NCBI RefSeq assembly: GCF_011043555.1
Contig: NZ_JAAKGS010000005.1
Location: 186,001 to 250,000, forward strand
Direction: 5' to 3'
DNA length: 64,000 nt
Source of the DNA: Sphingobacterium sp. SGR-19
GTDB lineage: Bacteria; Bacteroidota; Bacteroidia; Sphingobacteriales; Sphingobacteriaceae
The notes beneath the pieces are model-generated. The model did not search any database and was not told the DNA's origin. It saw only the letters and a program-made list of their open reading frames with translations. This document shows positions 55,118-64,000 of the stretch, piece after piece; within the stretch, counting starts at the first letter, position 1, and each line of letters opens with the position of its first letter. Both the position numbers and the translations under genes were made by a program.

Positions 55118-55192
55118 GGGAAATTAGCTCAGCTGGTTTAGAGCACTACCTCGACAAGGTAGGGGTCACTGGTTCGAACCCAGTATTTCCCA
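55118..55192 (+). tRNA. tRNA-Val (anticodon GAC)
   Basis: 75 bases fold cleanly: acceptor GGGAAAT/ATTTCCC, D stem GCTC/GAGC, anticodon stem CTACC/GGTAG with loop TCGACAA (anticodon GAC), 5-base variable loop, T stem ACTGG/CCAGT with loop TTCGAAC, and A73. The 3' CCA is not encoded. Oddity: position 33, before the anticodon, is C rather than the near-universal U. All stems pair fully, so the gene looks functional. It is followed at once by a terminator. Confidence 0.93.
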
Positions 55193-55193
55193 C

Positions 55194-55222
55194 AAAAAAG
55201 AGACTGTTAAAGTCTCTTTTTT
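55194..55222 (+). terminator. terminator after tRNA-Val
   Basis: AAAAAAGAGACT (55194-55205), loop GTTAA, AGTCTCTTTTTT (55211-55222), then a T-rich tail. A classic intrinsic terminator directly behind the tRNA. Confidence 0.9.
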
Positions 55223-55270
55223 GTTTTTGCGGTTTATTTTTTATTTTTAATCCAGAGCAAACTGGCATTG

Positions 55271-57271
55271 ATGGATAGGTACTTGAGGCAACTCCTACTT
55301 TTTTGTGTTTTTATCTTCGTAGGTGCGTCGTATGTTTCTGCGCAGGTAGAGGAGGAATTTAGCAGTGCGTTGGATTCAGCTCGAGCCAAAGAAGACAATA
55401 AAACAGACTCTGTCGTCTTTACCGCGAGATATGTACGCTATGCAACCTTAGCTATGCTGAAGCAGAGTACACGCACCGTACAGATCGATACGACGCACAT
55501 CAATTTTCAATATTACAATAAGCAAAACCTGCCGTGGAATCCGACGATAAACTTAGGTTCTTATGGGTTGGCTTCCCGAGATCTTTTGTTCAATCCGAAT
55601 AAGACGATTGGATTTCAACCGGGGTTCCATGCCTTAGAAAGATATCTGTTGCAACCGGATTCTATTCAATATTTTCGGGCCAGGGCACGTTATTCTGAAT
55701 TATATGCCGTGGGATTCTTTTTCAACGATCAGGTTTTTCGGGCACGGTTGGCTCAAAATATTAATCCGCAATGGAATATCGGTGCGGAATACTACGCAAC
55801 AAATACAGATGGATACTATGTCAATCAAGCTTATAATGATCGAAAGGCAGCTGTCTTTACTTGGTACGAATCAAAAAGCTTACGCTATAACCTGTTGATG
55901 AATGCCACGTTCAATAACCTGAACTCCCCGGAAAATGGCTCCGTTGTGGATCGGAACGTGTACATGCAGGATGTCTTTAAAGACACTTCCGATATGTCGA
56001 ACATGGGATATCCCGTTAGGTTGCGAGGACAGCAGGCAAACCGGCCTCATCATAAATGGAAGGACAATGGTGTCTTTTTACGGCAGTCCTACTATCTAGG
56101 AAGATTAGATACCGTAAATCGCGGAACGCCGGAGATGGAGGTGCGCCCTACGAATACGGTCGCGCATAATTCTTCGCTGCGTCAACGAACGTTCACTTTT
56201 TTCAAAAATGAAGCGGATCCAGAAGGGGCATTCCCTTATGGCGATTTTACCCGCGTAGAAGACACCACGGTCGTTACGAATATTACCAACGAGTTCACCT
56301 ATAGCTTCTATTTGCGCGGTAAGGGCGTGTTTAAAAATGAGGCAAAGCTCGATCTGGGCTTTCAGAACGATTTGATCTGGTATAAGGATAGTCTGACGAA
56401 CGAATTTTTCCAAAACAGTATGCTAAAGGGGACGTTAGGTTATCAATTTAGCGACCGTGTTCAATTGCAGGGGAATGTAAACCAGATTGTTGTAGGGCGT
56501 CACGCGGGAGACTTTCTGTATGAAGCGAACGCTGATATTTTGCTGAGCGAAAATGTGGGCAGTGTACGGCTAGGAGCCTACTCGCAAAATAAATCACCAG
56601 AAATGGTCTTCGATCTGATGAACTACACATATCATCAATGGGATCATAGTTGGGAAAAAACCAAGACACAAAACCTCTCCTTTGCTTATACGAACAACAA
56701 ACTTGGGTTTTCAGGTAAGGCGGAGTACTTCTTAATGGATAAGTACCTTTATTTTCGCGAGGTCGATAACCCCGATAATGACGAACTGTATCTTAGACAG
56801 ATAACCCCAGATCAATCTGGAAGTATGAATCTGTTGAAAGTGTCAATCAGCCAGAAGTTTCGGCTAGGGCGCTTCCATTTTGATAATATGGGTGTATATC
56901 AGAAAACGGACGCTCAAAATATATTGGCCATCCCAGAGTTGTACACTTGGCATAGCTTCTATTATGCCAATAAATTATATAACGTGATGGATTTTCGATT
57001 GGGAACCGATGTGCGCTTCAATACACCGTTCCGCTCCCCGTCCTATGCCATCAACGTAGGGCAATTTTACAACGACAACGTCGGGATAGAATATTCCACC
57101 TACCCGATCGTGGATTTTTGGTTTACCGGTAATATAGACCGCGTGAATTTATTTATCTCCTATAACTTCGCGAACCAATTCGTGTATCCCAAAGGATATT
57201 ATACCGTACGACGCTATCCTATGCAGGACGCGAACCTGCGGTTCGGGGTATCCTGGAAGTTTTATGATTAG
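55271..57271 (+). CDS. putative porin (Bacteroidota Porin_10-type)
   Basis: 666 residues from ATG 55271 (a TTG one codon upstream is unlikely). Signal peptide 'MDRYLRQLLLFCVFIFVGAS' ends at SAQ. The rest is a beta-barrel-like protein with a 'NLGSYGLASRDLLFNPNKTIGF' block and repeated alternating strands, and a terminal aromatic-containing strand (FGVSWKFYD). It matches the family usually called putative porin in Sphingobacteria. It stands alone after the tRNA and its terminator; no link to either Sus locus can be shown. Confidence 0.82.
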   Translation: MDRYLRQLLLFCVFIFVGASYVSAQVEEEFSSALDSARAKEDNKTDSVVFTARYVRYATLAMLKQSTRTVQIDTTHINFQYYNKQNLPWNPTINLGSYGLASRDLLFNPNKTIGFQPGFHALERYLLQPDSIQYFRARARYSELYAVGFFFNDQVFRARLAQNINPQWNIGAEYYATNTDGYYVNQAYNDRKAAVFTWYESKSLRYNLLMNATFNNLNSPENGSVVDRNVYMQDVFKDTSDMSNMGYPVRLRGQQANRPHHKWKDNGVFLRQSYYLGRLDTVNRGTPEMEVRPTNTVAHNSSLRQRTFTFFKNEADPEGAFPYGDFTRVEDTTVVTNITNEFTYSFYLRGKGVFKNEAKLDLGFQNDLIWYKDSLTNEFFQNSMLKGTLGYQFSDRVQLQGNVNQIVVGRHAGDFLYEANADILLSENVGSVRLGAYSQNKSPEMVFDLMNYTYHQWDHSWEKTKTQNLSFAYTNNKLGFSGKAEYFLMDKYLYFREVDNPDNDELYLRQITPDQSGSMNLLKVSISQKFRLGRFHFDNMGVYQKTDAQNILAIPELYTWHSFYYANKLYNVMDFRLGTDVRFNTPFRSPSYAINVGQFYNDNVGIEYSTYPIVDFWFTGNIDRVNLFISYNFANQFVYPKGYYTVRRYPMQDANLRFGVSWKFYD

Positions 57272-57572
57272 CCCCCCTTCTATTTCCTCTTATTAAGTTT
57301 TCTTTTTCAATTTCTTGATAACGCGTTAGGGAAAAGTATATGTTTGTCATATTTAACTCGTTTCCTACGATCTAAAATTATATTTTTTAAAAAATTTTTG
57401 TTTTCTAAAAAAAAAGTATATGTTTGTTCTAAGTTAACATAGTGCGTTAAGTTGTTGTGTTATTAACGCCTTGTTACTATATAATTATAAACTTTCAGAA
57501 ACTTTAAAAGATAGCTTAAAATATAATTTTAATCTAGATAGTGCGTAAACCTATTCATGTTATAAAATTGTT
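57272..57572 (+). promoter_or_regulatory. AT-rich regulatory region upstream of susC copy 3
   Basis: A 301-base gene-free stretch. It holds two copies of AAAAGTATATGTTTGT (57332-57347 and 57412-57427, 80 bases apart), each with the -7 box TATGTTTG (57339-57346 and 57419-57426). The second has TTTG at 57397-57400 across an 18-base spacer, a good promoter. It also has the palindrome TAACGCGTTA (57319-57328), the inverted repeat GCGTTAA/TTAACGC (57444-57450 / 57463-57469) and a GTGCGT near 57541; these share a GCGTTA-like half-site and may be regulator sites. Confidence 0.5.
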
Positions 57573-60500
57573 ATGGAAAAAAAATATTTTGTCAAATCGC
57601 TGTTTGGATGCCTCTTAATATGTGTTCTTTCTAGTTTTGCTGCGAAAGCACAGTTGCAGACAATTACAGGGAAAGTGGTAGATGCCGATATGTTAACTCC
57701 TTTGCAGGGTGTAACCATTAAAGTTGCGGGCGGTGGCCAGGCAGCGAGTACGAATAATTTGGGAGAATATTCGATAGAAGCAAAGACGGGCGATTTGTTA
57801 CGGTTTAATTTCTTGGGTTACGACCCTGTTGAAATTGTTGTTGGAAAAGAAAGTGCTTACGATGTAAAGTTAATTAGATCTACCGAGAGTCTGGATTCTG
57901 TAGTTGTTGTGGGCTATGGTACACAGCGAAAAAGAGACATAACAGGCTCGGTAACTAGTTTATCTCCACAAGACCTACAACCGGGACCTGCGGCTAGTTT
58001 CGATCAAATGATGCAGGGAAAAGTAGCCGGAGCGCAAATTACCCAGACGACAGGGGCTCCAGGAGGGAATGTAAATATCGTTATTCGGGGGATTAATTCG
58101 ATTACGGGTGGTAACCAGCCTTTATATGTAATTGACGGTTATGCCATTGGTGCCGGTGGAAGTGGGTCGGATGTGTCTAGTTTTAATGGAAATTCCTATT
58201 CATCAGAAGGAATGGCCAATAACACCGCCTCTAAAATTAATCCGTTGAGTAGTATCAATCCTTCTGATATTGCGTCCATTGAAATTTTAAAGGATGCGTC
58301 TGCGACTGCTATTTACGGATCGAGAGGAGCCAACGGTGTGATTATCGTTACCACGAAAAAGGGAAAAAGAGGAAGCCCTACCGTTCATTTAGAAGCGGCG
58401 GGAGGTTTTCAAAACGTGGCCAATAAGTTGAAAATGATGAATGCGCAGGAGTTTGCAGAATTTCATGCGGAGGGACGAGACAACGCGTGGGTTTATGCGG
58501 GAGGGAATGCGTCAGATCCGAATGATGTAAGAACGGGGGGGACGCGGGTACGCCCGGAGTTTCGTAATCCCGAATCATTAACGACGAATATAGATTGGCA
58601 GGATCAGATTTTTAGAACGGCCCCACTGCAGAATTATCAACTTTCGACGACGGGCGGAGGTGAGTCGGTAGATTATATGGTTTCTTTAGGCTATTATAAT
58701 CAACAAGGGATAATCAAAAAGTCCGATTTCAATAAATATAATATGCGTTCCAATATAGATATTAGGTTATCTAATCGGTTGTCTCTTGGTGTATCCTTGG
58801 CGGGTTCCTATACGCATGGGAATTTTGCACGTGCCGAAGGGCATTTGGGGACAAGAGGGTTAATTGCTGCTGCTCTGGCAAATTCGCCTGCGATGCCTAT
58901 TTACCAAGCCGATGGTTCCTATAGTTCAGAATTATTGGATCCATTAGGTGTACCGGTCGAGAATCCCTATTTAATCCTTGATGAATTCAGTGATAAGCGG
59001 AATTCCGCGAATATTTTCACCAATAATTATCTTCAGTATAATCTTTTAGACGGATTGTCGATAAAAACGTCCATAGGGGTGAATTATGTGACTGGGTCGA
59101 CCCGCCTCTGGAAATCATCGCAGATTGGTGAGTGGGGTGCTAAAACGAGCCCGGCAACTGCAGGTGCCCACAACAGTGCTTTATTAAATTGGTTAAATGA
59201 AAATACGGTGAACTATACGACGAACTTTGGAGAGGATCATAAAATAGATGCCGTTGTAGGGTTTACAGCGCAGAAAGAAAGCTTAAATATGCTACAGGCT
59301 GGGGCGATGGATTTTCCGACGGATTTGATTCCTTATTTAGCCGGTGGAAATGTGAATGCTGGAACGAATTATATCACAGAATGGGCGATGTTGTCGTGGC
59401 TAGCCCGGGCTAACTACAGTTTTATGGGGAAATGGTTATTAACGGGTACTGTACGCCGGGATGGAAGTTCGAGATTCGGGATTAACAATCGTTGGGGTAC
59501 CTTCCCTTCCGCGTCTTTAGGATACAGGTTATCAGATGAAGAGTTTATGAAATCGTTGTCGTTTATAGATGATCTGAAGCTGCGGGCGAGTTACGGCGCG
59601 TCGGGTAATAATTTAATAGGAAATTATGCCCATATCGGGCTGTTAGGTATTGTTCCTTATGTCGGTAATGGGCAACCATTGCTTGGTGTGACACCGCAAA
59701 CCCTCGCCAATGAAAACCTAACGTGGGAGCGATCTTTACAGACCAACTTTGGGCTCGACCTGGCGCTATTTAATCATCGTATAGTCTTAACAGTGGATGC
59801 GTACCGCAATATGAAAAAGGATTTGTTGTTAAATACGTTACTGCCCGCAGCTACTGGGTTTGGTTCCGTGACGCAAAATATCGGTGAGCTTGAAAATAAA
59901 GGTTTGGAGATTGCATTAAATACACGGAACATAGCGAGCGGATCTTTTCAGTGGAATACCGATTTTAATGTAAGTTTCAATAGAAATAAGGTTCTGGCCT
60001 TAAATACTTCATCTGCTAGGATATTAAGTTCGGCCTACCAAGCTACACAGGTAGGTCAGCCCATTTCAAGTTTCTTTTTGTTGGAAGCGACAGGCGTATT
60101 CAAAGACTGGGATGAAGTGCATGCTAGCCCTTTGCAGCATCCGAACACGCAACCGGGCGATCTTAAATTTAATGATGCTAACGGTGATGGACGGATTACA
60201 GACGATGATAAAACCTTCGTTGGCACGCCGTGGCCAAAATATACTTTTGGATTCAATAATCAGTTTACCTATAAAAGCCTTTCTTTGGGTGTGAGCTTAA
60301 CGGGATCGTATGGTCAGAAAATGTATTTTCAAGGCGCAGAGATTATTATGAATTCAGCAGGTGTTCAAAATCAACTGGCGTTGGTCAATGATCGCTGGAG
60401 GTCGGAAGAAAATCCTGGTAATGGATTTGTGCCGAGAGCGATACGGAATGATTATGCTAGAGGGATTGGTATTAATTCCAGATATCTGTTCGAAGCCTCA

Positions 60501-60740
60501 TTTGTCCGTATCCGGAATGTCAATTTAGCATATAAGTTGCCGTCCAATATATTCCGTTCCAAATTGCCCGCGATCGATATGTTTGCTGATGTCTCAAATG
60601 TGTATACATTTACGGATTACCCCGGTTATGATCCTGAAGGTAGTTCGACGGGAGATAATATTGCTGCGAGTGGTATAGATTATTTTTCATATCCATTACC
60701 TCGAACCTTTACATTAGGCATTAGAATGAATATCCGTTAA
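57573..60740 (+). CDS. SusC/RagA TonB-dependent outer-membrane receptor, copy 3
   Basis: 1055 residues. Signal peptide with 'LFGCLLICVLSSFAAKAQ', carboxypeptidase-regulatory-like domain ('ITGKVVDADMLTPLQGVTIKV'), TonB-box-like 'SVVVVGYGTQRKRDITGSV', plug ('IVIRGINSITGGNQPLYVIDG', 'ILKDASATAIYGSRGANGVI') and barrel to a C-terminal 'TLGIRMNIR'. It differs from copies 1 and 2 in the N-terminal domain and belongs to a separate locus. The susD gene follows after 18 bases. Substrate unknown, because no enzyme gene of this locus is in view. Confidence 0.94.
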   Translation: MEKKYFVKSLFGCLLICVLSSFAAKAQLQTITGKVVDADMLTPLQGVTIKVAGGGQAASTNNLGEYSIEAKTGDLLRFNFLGYDPVEIVVGKESAYDVKLIRSTESLDSVVVVGYGTQRKRDITGSVTSLSPQDLQPGPAASFDQMMQGKVAGAQITQTTGAPGGNVNIVIRGINSITGGNQPLYVIDGYAIGAGGSGSDVSSFNGNSYSSEGMANNTASKINPLSSINPSDIASIEILKDASATAIYGSRGANGVIIVTTKKGKRGSPTVHLEAAGGFQNVANKLKMMNAQEFAEFHAEGRDNAWVYAGGNASDPNDVRTGGTRVRPEFRNPESLTTNIDWQDQIFRTAPLQNYQLSTTGGGESVDYMVSLGYYNQQGIIKKSDFNKYNMRSNIDIRLSNRLSLGVSLAGSYTHGNFARAEGHLGTRGLIAAALANSPAMPIYQADGSYSSELLDPLGVPVENPYLILDEFSDKRNSANIFTNNYLQYNLLDGLSIKTSIGVNYVTGSTRLWKSSQIGEWGAKTSPATAGAHNSALLNWLNENTVNYTTNFGEDHKIDAVVGFTAQKESLNMLQAGAMDFPTDLIPYLAGGNVNAGTNYITEWAMLSWLARANYSFMGKWLLTGTVRRDGSSRFGINNRWGTFPSASLGYRLSDEEFMKSLSFIDDLKLRASYGASGNNLIGNYAHIGLLGIVPYVGNGQPLLGVTPQTLANENLTWERSLQTNFGLDLALFNHRIVLTVDAYRNMKKDLLLNTLLPAATGFGSVTQNIGELENKGLEIALNTRNIASGSFQWNTDFNVSFNRNKVLALNTSSARILSSAYQATQVGQPISSFFLLEATGVFKDWDEVHASPLQHPNTQPGDLKFNDANGDGRITDDDKTFVGTPWPKYTFGFNNQFTYKSLSLGVSLTGSYGQKMYFQGAEIIMNSAGVQNQLALVNDRWRSEENPGNGFVPRAIRNDYARGIGINSRYLFEASFVRIRNVNLAYKLPSNIFRSKLPAIDMFADVSNVYTFTDYPGYDPEGSSTGDNIAASGIDYFSYPLPRTFTLGIRMNIR

Positions 60741-60758
60741 CCCAATAATCTTACTGAA

Positions 60759-62183
60759 ATGAAAAAATATATTGTTTGTGTTGCATTGTCTGTGCTTTTT
60801 TTGAGCTCCTGCAACAATTTTCTAGCGCTTTCACCCGAACATCAAATCAATGAAAATAATTTCTATAAAACGGAAGCTGATTTTGAAAATGCGCTGGTCG
60901 GCGTATATGCATCTTTTAGGGAGATATATACGCATGAGATTTTCTATCTTGCCGAATTGACTTCGGATAATGCTGAGGTATCTATATCTTCCTCTTCCGT
61001 TGCCGAAATGGAGTTTGACGAGATGAATATAACACCGTCCAATACGATTGTTCAAGGGTTTTGGACGAAGGTTTTATTTACGATCGCGCGAGCAAACATC
61101 CTACTTGTACGGCTAGAGCAGTCTGATTTAAGTATGGAAAGCAAAGCAAGAATTGCGAGCGAAACAAAATTTATCCGTGCATACAGCTATTTTTTGATGG
61201 TTCAAATTTTTGGACGATCTCCTATCACACACGGAGAATTTCGGAGTCCAGAAGATATAGCCAATGCCGACTTGTCCTTGAAGTCTCTGGAAGAAGTATA
61301 TACTGAGATCATCAAAGATTTGAAAGAGGCCGAAGAATTAGCAGTTGATGATTCCCAAGAAGATAAAGGAAGGGTTTCTTTGGGCGCCATACAAGGATTG
61401 TTAGGCAAAGTCTATTTAACACGTCACCAGTATACGGAGGCAATACATACGTTGGGGAGTTTAATTGAAAGAAACGTATATAGTTTAGAACCGGATTACA
61501 AAACTCTTTTTAGTCCTGGAAATGGTAATACCAAGGAGTCCCTCTTCGAATTAAAATTTATCTCTGGTTTTAACCAAGGGAACGAGTACTCGGTATTATT
61601 CACCCCAGCTTCAACGGGACTATTGGCGAATAATCAGCAAGGTTCTGGACGAATTACACCGTCGCTTGATCTGATGGACGCTTACGAGGAAGGCGATGCT
61701 AGGAAAAAAGCTTCCGTAGGCGATACGATTAGACCCAATGGGGTGAAAGAGTACAGCCGACACGGGTTGAAGTTTGTGGATCTAAATGCAGAAAACCCGA
61801 GAGATGGTTCCGTTAATTTTACCGTTTTACGCTATGCCGATGTCCTCCTCATGTATGCTGAAGCATTGAATGAAGATGATGATGTAAATGGAGCACAGGC
61901 TTATCTCAATATGGTCCGTTCCCGCGCAGATCTGGAAGGGGTGGAAATCAGTAATAAAGAAGATATGCGTGAATCCATAGCGAAAGAAAGAAGACTGGAA
62001 CTGGCGTATGAGGGGCATCGTTGGTTCGATTTGTTGCGGACAGGAAAAACCCAGGAAACCATGAATGCATTTTTTGTGGGCAAGGGCTTAAATTTTACCG
62101 TGCAAAACCATGAATTGATATTTCCTATTCCACGTAGAGAGATTGATATCAATCCAGAATTAGGACAAAATGAAGGCTACTAA
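60759..62183 (+). CDS. SusD/RagB surface lipoprotein, copy 3
   Basis: 474 residues. Lipobox LSSC (Cys18) followed by NNF. SusD signatures: 'LALSPEHQINENNFYKTEADFENALVGVYAS', 'FIRAYSYFLMVQIFGRSPITH', 'LRYADVLLMYAEALNE' and 'AKERRLELAYEGHRWFDLLR'. It is shorter than copies 1 and 2 and closer to the typical family length. Partner of susC copy 3 (18 bases upstream). It ends 60 bases before another SusC gene, an unusual SusC-SusD-SusC order. Confidence 0.93.
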   Translation: MKKYIVCVALSVLFLSSCNNFLALSPEHQINENNFYKTEADFENALVGVYASFREIYTHEIFYLAELTSDNAEVSISSSSVAEMEFDEMNITPSNTIVQGFWTKVLFTIARANILLVRLEQSDLSMESKARIASETKFIRAYSYFLMVQIFGRSPITHGEFRSPEDIANADLSLKSLEEVYTEIIKDLKEAEELAVDDSQEDKGRVSLGAIQGLLGKVYLTRHQYTEAIHTLGSLIERNVYSLEPDYKTLFSPGNGNTKESLFELKFISGFNQGNEYSVLFTPASTGLLANNQQGSGRITPSLDLMDAYEEGDARKKASVGDTIRPNGVKEYSRHGLKFVDLNAENPRDGSVNFTVLRYADVLLMYAEALNEDDDVNGAQAYLNMVRSRADLEGVEISNKEDMRESIAKERRLELAYEGHRWFDLLRTGKTQETMNAFFVGKGLNFTVQNHELIFPIPRREIDINPELGQNEGY

Positions 62184-62243
62184 CTTGTATAAGACATTAA
62201 CCTATGAGATTATAAATAGATTTATTACACCAAATATAGCTAG

Positions 62244-64000
62244 ATGATGAAGAAAATAATATCATTAATAATTTGCAAACTGATGCTTTGTGGTCTGTTG
62301 TGCAACAGTTTGGCGTATGCCCAGCAAACGTCAGGTTCAATTCCGATTTCCGGAAAAGTCGTCAATCAACAAAATGAAGTATTGGCAGGAGTAAGTGTTT
62401 CTGTGAAAGATCAGACTACCGCTACGAAAACTGATGCAGCAGGCTTATTTTCCCTGTCCGTAGATAGCGAGGAGGCTGTTTTAGTATTTTCTTCATTGGG
62501 GTATGATAGACTCGAAATAAAGATAGGGAAGCAACGTTTTTTTAATATTATCCTAGCGACCAAATCTACCGCACTGGATGATGTGGTGGTCATCGGTTAC
62601 GGAGAAACGACCCGACGAGATGTGACGGGATCAGTCGGCTCTGTTAATATGAAAGACCTCGCTCAGGCACCTGTTAAATCCTTTGATGAAGCCTTGGCCG
62701 GTCGGGTGGCAGGTGTAACCGTAACGGCTAGTGACGGACAACCTGGATCAAATACCAACATCGTCATACGTGGCTCAGGTTCTATCACGCAAAACACCGC
62801 ACCGCTTTACGTGGTTGATGGATTCCCTTTAGAAGATGCCAATAGTAACAGTATCAACCCAGGAGATATTGAATCTATTGAAATACTCAAAGATGCGTCA
62901 GCAACCGCAATATATGGAGCGCGAGGTGCAAACGGTGTGATTATGATCACGACGAAAAAAGGGGTAGCTGGAAAACCGGTGGTAAATTATAATGCATACG
63001 GTGGTTTCGCCGAAAACCCGAAACCTCTTAAATTGATGGGGGCTTATGAATTCGTAAAGTATCAGTATGAACTCGAGCCTCAGTTTACGACTGATTATTA
63101 TTTGGCAGGGCGTACATTGGAAAGTTATCGGGACGAACCTAGTATAGATTTGCAGGATCAGATCTATAAACAAGCATTTGTGCACAACCATGAATTGTCT
63201 GTGCGGGGCGGTAGTGGAGGTACGACCTATTCACTTTCGGGAAATTTGTTAAAAAACAATGGATTGGTCACCAATTCGGGATTTGATAGAAAACAGCTTC
63301 GATTTCAGTTTGACCAACAATTGGGTAAAAAACTTAAGATCGGAACGATCGCAAATTATAGCGCAAATAAAACGTACGGTATCATCGTCGGAGAACCTTC
63401 GATGCGCATTACATATAGTGGTTTAAGCTTGCTTGCTTCGGTGTGGGGATTTCGGCCGGTAAAAGGTCTGAATGAATCGCTTCTGGAAGATCTGTTTGAT
63501 CCGACGGCTCCCGAAAATGACTTCCGTGTAAACCCCATCTTGTCTACTCAAAATGAACTTCGGGAAACTTTTGTGAACACCTTGACTTTAAATGGATACG
63601 GTGAATATTCGTTTCATCCAAATCTCGTTTTCAGATCTTCGGCTGCTTACACCAATGTGATGGTTCGGCAAGATATGTTTTTCAATTCCCTAACGGCAAA
63701 CGGAAACATAAGACGTAACGAAGGCGTAAACGGCTCGATTGCGTTTCGCCCGAGAACGACTTGGGTGAATGAAAATATTCTTACCTACAAAAAGTCCTTC
63801 AAACAAGGACATACGCTCAGTGCTGTCGGTGGTTTTTCTTTGCAGCAATACGATAGTGGAGATTACGGTTTCCAGGGTTTGAATGTGTTAAATGAATCAC
63901 TCGGGATAGACGGTTTGGATGAAGCGGGAACGAATGTTGGATTTTCATCATCTTCCAGATGGGCTTTGATGTCGTTTTTAGGAAGATTCAACTATGGATA
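62244..64000 (+). CDS. SusC/RagA TonB-dependent outer-membrane receptor, copy 4, truncated by window end
   Basis: Open frame of 585 codons that runs past base 64000 without a stop. Start at tandem ATGs 62244/62247. Signal peptide 'KLMLCGLLCNSLAYAQQ', carboxypeptidase-regulatory-like domain ('ISGKVVNQQNEVLAGVSVSV'), 'DDVVVIGYGETTRRDVTGSV', plug ('IVIRGSGSITQNTAPLYVVDG', 'ILKDASATAIYGARGANGVI') and the first barrel strands. A complete SusC is about 1000 residues, so roughly 40 percent is missing. It follows susD copy 3 by 60 bases and is probably in the same transcription unit; its own SusD should lie just outside the window. Confidence 0.92.
   Translation, partial: MMKKIISLIICKLMLCGLLCNSLAYAQQTSGSIPISGKVVNQQNEVLAGVSVSVKDQTTATKTDAAGLFSLSVDSEEAVLVFSSLGYDRLEIKIGKQRFFNIILATKSTALDDVVVIGYGETTRRDVTGSVGSVNMKDLAQAPVKSFDEALAGRVAGVTVTASDGQPGSNTNIVIRGSGSITQNTAPLYVVDGFPLEDANSNSINPGDIESIEILKDASATAIYGARGANGVIMITTKKGVAGKPVVNYNAYGGFAENPKPLKLMGAYEFVKYQYELEPQFTTDYYLAGRTLESYRDEPSIDLQDQIYKQAFVHNHELSVRGGSGGTTYSLSGNLLKNNGLVTNSGFDRKQLRFQFDQQLGKKLKIGTIANYSANKTYGIIVGEPSMRITYSGLSLLASVWGFRPVKGLNESLLEDLFDPTAPENDFRVNPILSTQNELRETFVNTLTLNGYGEYSFHPNLVFRSSAAYTNVMVRQDMFFNSLTANGNIRRNEGVNGSIAFRPRTTWVNENILTYKKSFKQGHTLSAVGGFSLQQYDSGDYGFQGLNVLNESLGIDGLDEAGTNVGFSSSSRWALMSFLGRFNYG

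Noticed and set aside
55118..55192. tRNA-Val as an integration site for a genomic island
   Set aside because: I found no integrase and no repeated tRNA 3' end in the window; flanking genes look like ordinary Bacteroidota loci.
1..64000. CRISPR arrays, insertion sequences and rRNA genes
   Set aside because: I saw no regularly spaced repeats, transposase-like proteins or rRNA sequence anywhere in the window.

Overview
The window is a chromosomal segment of a Bacteroidota bacterium, most probably Sphingobacteriaceae (Sphingobacterium-like). Reasons: four SusC/RagA-type TonB receptors and three SusD lipoproteins, a putative porin typical of the group, lipoproteins with acidic residues after the lipobox cysteine, promoter boxes of the Bacteroidota type (TAnnTTTG near -7), weak Shine-Dalgarno use, and family-typical neighbourhoods (birA-rsfS-ftsH; RDD/SpoIIM/DUF4129/DUF4350/MoxR/DUF58).

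Layout. 1-9555: core genes: start of a DsbD-type reductase, birA, rsfS, ftsH, a LUD-domain protein, a rhomboid protease, a ComM-type ATPase, a three-gene envelope operon (YtxH, holin-like, Lys-rich), GDP-fucose synthase and trmB. 9559-16738: an RDD protein facing a six-gene run SpoIIM-membrane protein-DUF4129-DUF4350-MoxR-DUF58, whose members overlap or nearly overlap; this is probably a MoxR-driven membrane complex. 16733-20249: hflX-lipB-queD and an ECF sigma factor coupled to a membrane protein. 20388-29370: regulatory and nucleic-acid genes: a CI-like regulator facing an unknown gene, a SWIM-SNF2 helicase, a HEPN-like protein facing an XRE repressor across a perfect palindrome, and recG. 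29401-32220: two related four-cysteine lipoproteins, an EamA exporter, ridA and a tiny membrane ORF.

32332-55037 is the most interesting part. It reads as a locus for harvesting and recycling peptidoglycan or MurNAc: nagA, a DigH-like (GHL10) lipoprotein, NamZ-type exo-muramidase, two tandem SusC/SusD pairs, a surface lipoprotein, a second GHL10 lipoprotein, a secreted metallophosphoesterase fused to a beta-propeller, murQ, and a sodium-solute symporter placed like the MurNAc transporter MurT. Proposed flow: glycan fragments are cut at the surface, imported by SusCD, trimmed to MurNAc by NamZ, and taken into the cytoplasm by the symporter. There they are phosphorylated by a kinase NOT present in the window, then converted by MurQ to GlcNAc-6-P and by NagA to GlcN-6-P. 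The two SusC genes carry the same leader sequences and the same upstream terminator, so regulatory DNA was duplicated with the genes or is under shared selection.

55118-64000: a tRNA-Val(GAC) with an unusual C at position 33, a putative porin, then a second SusC/SusD pair and the start of a fourth SusC that runs off the end. No enzyme of this second locus is visible, so its substrate is unknown.
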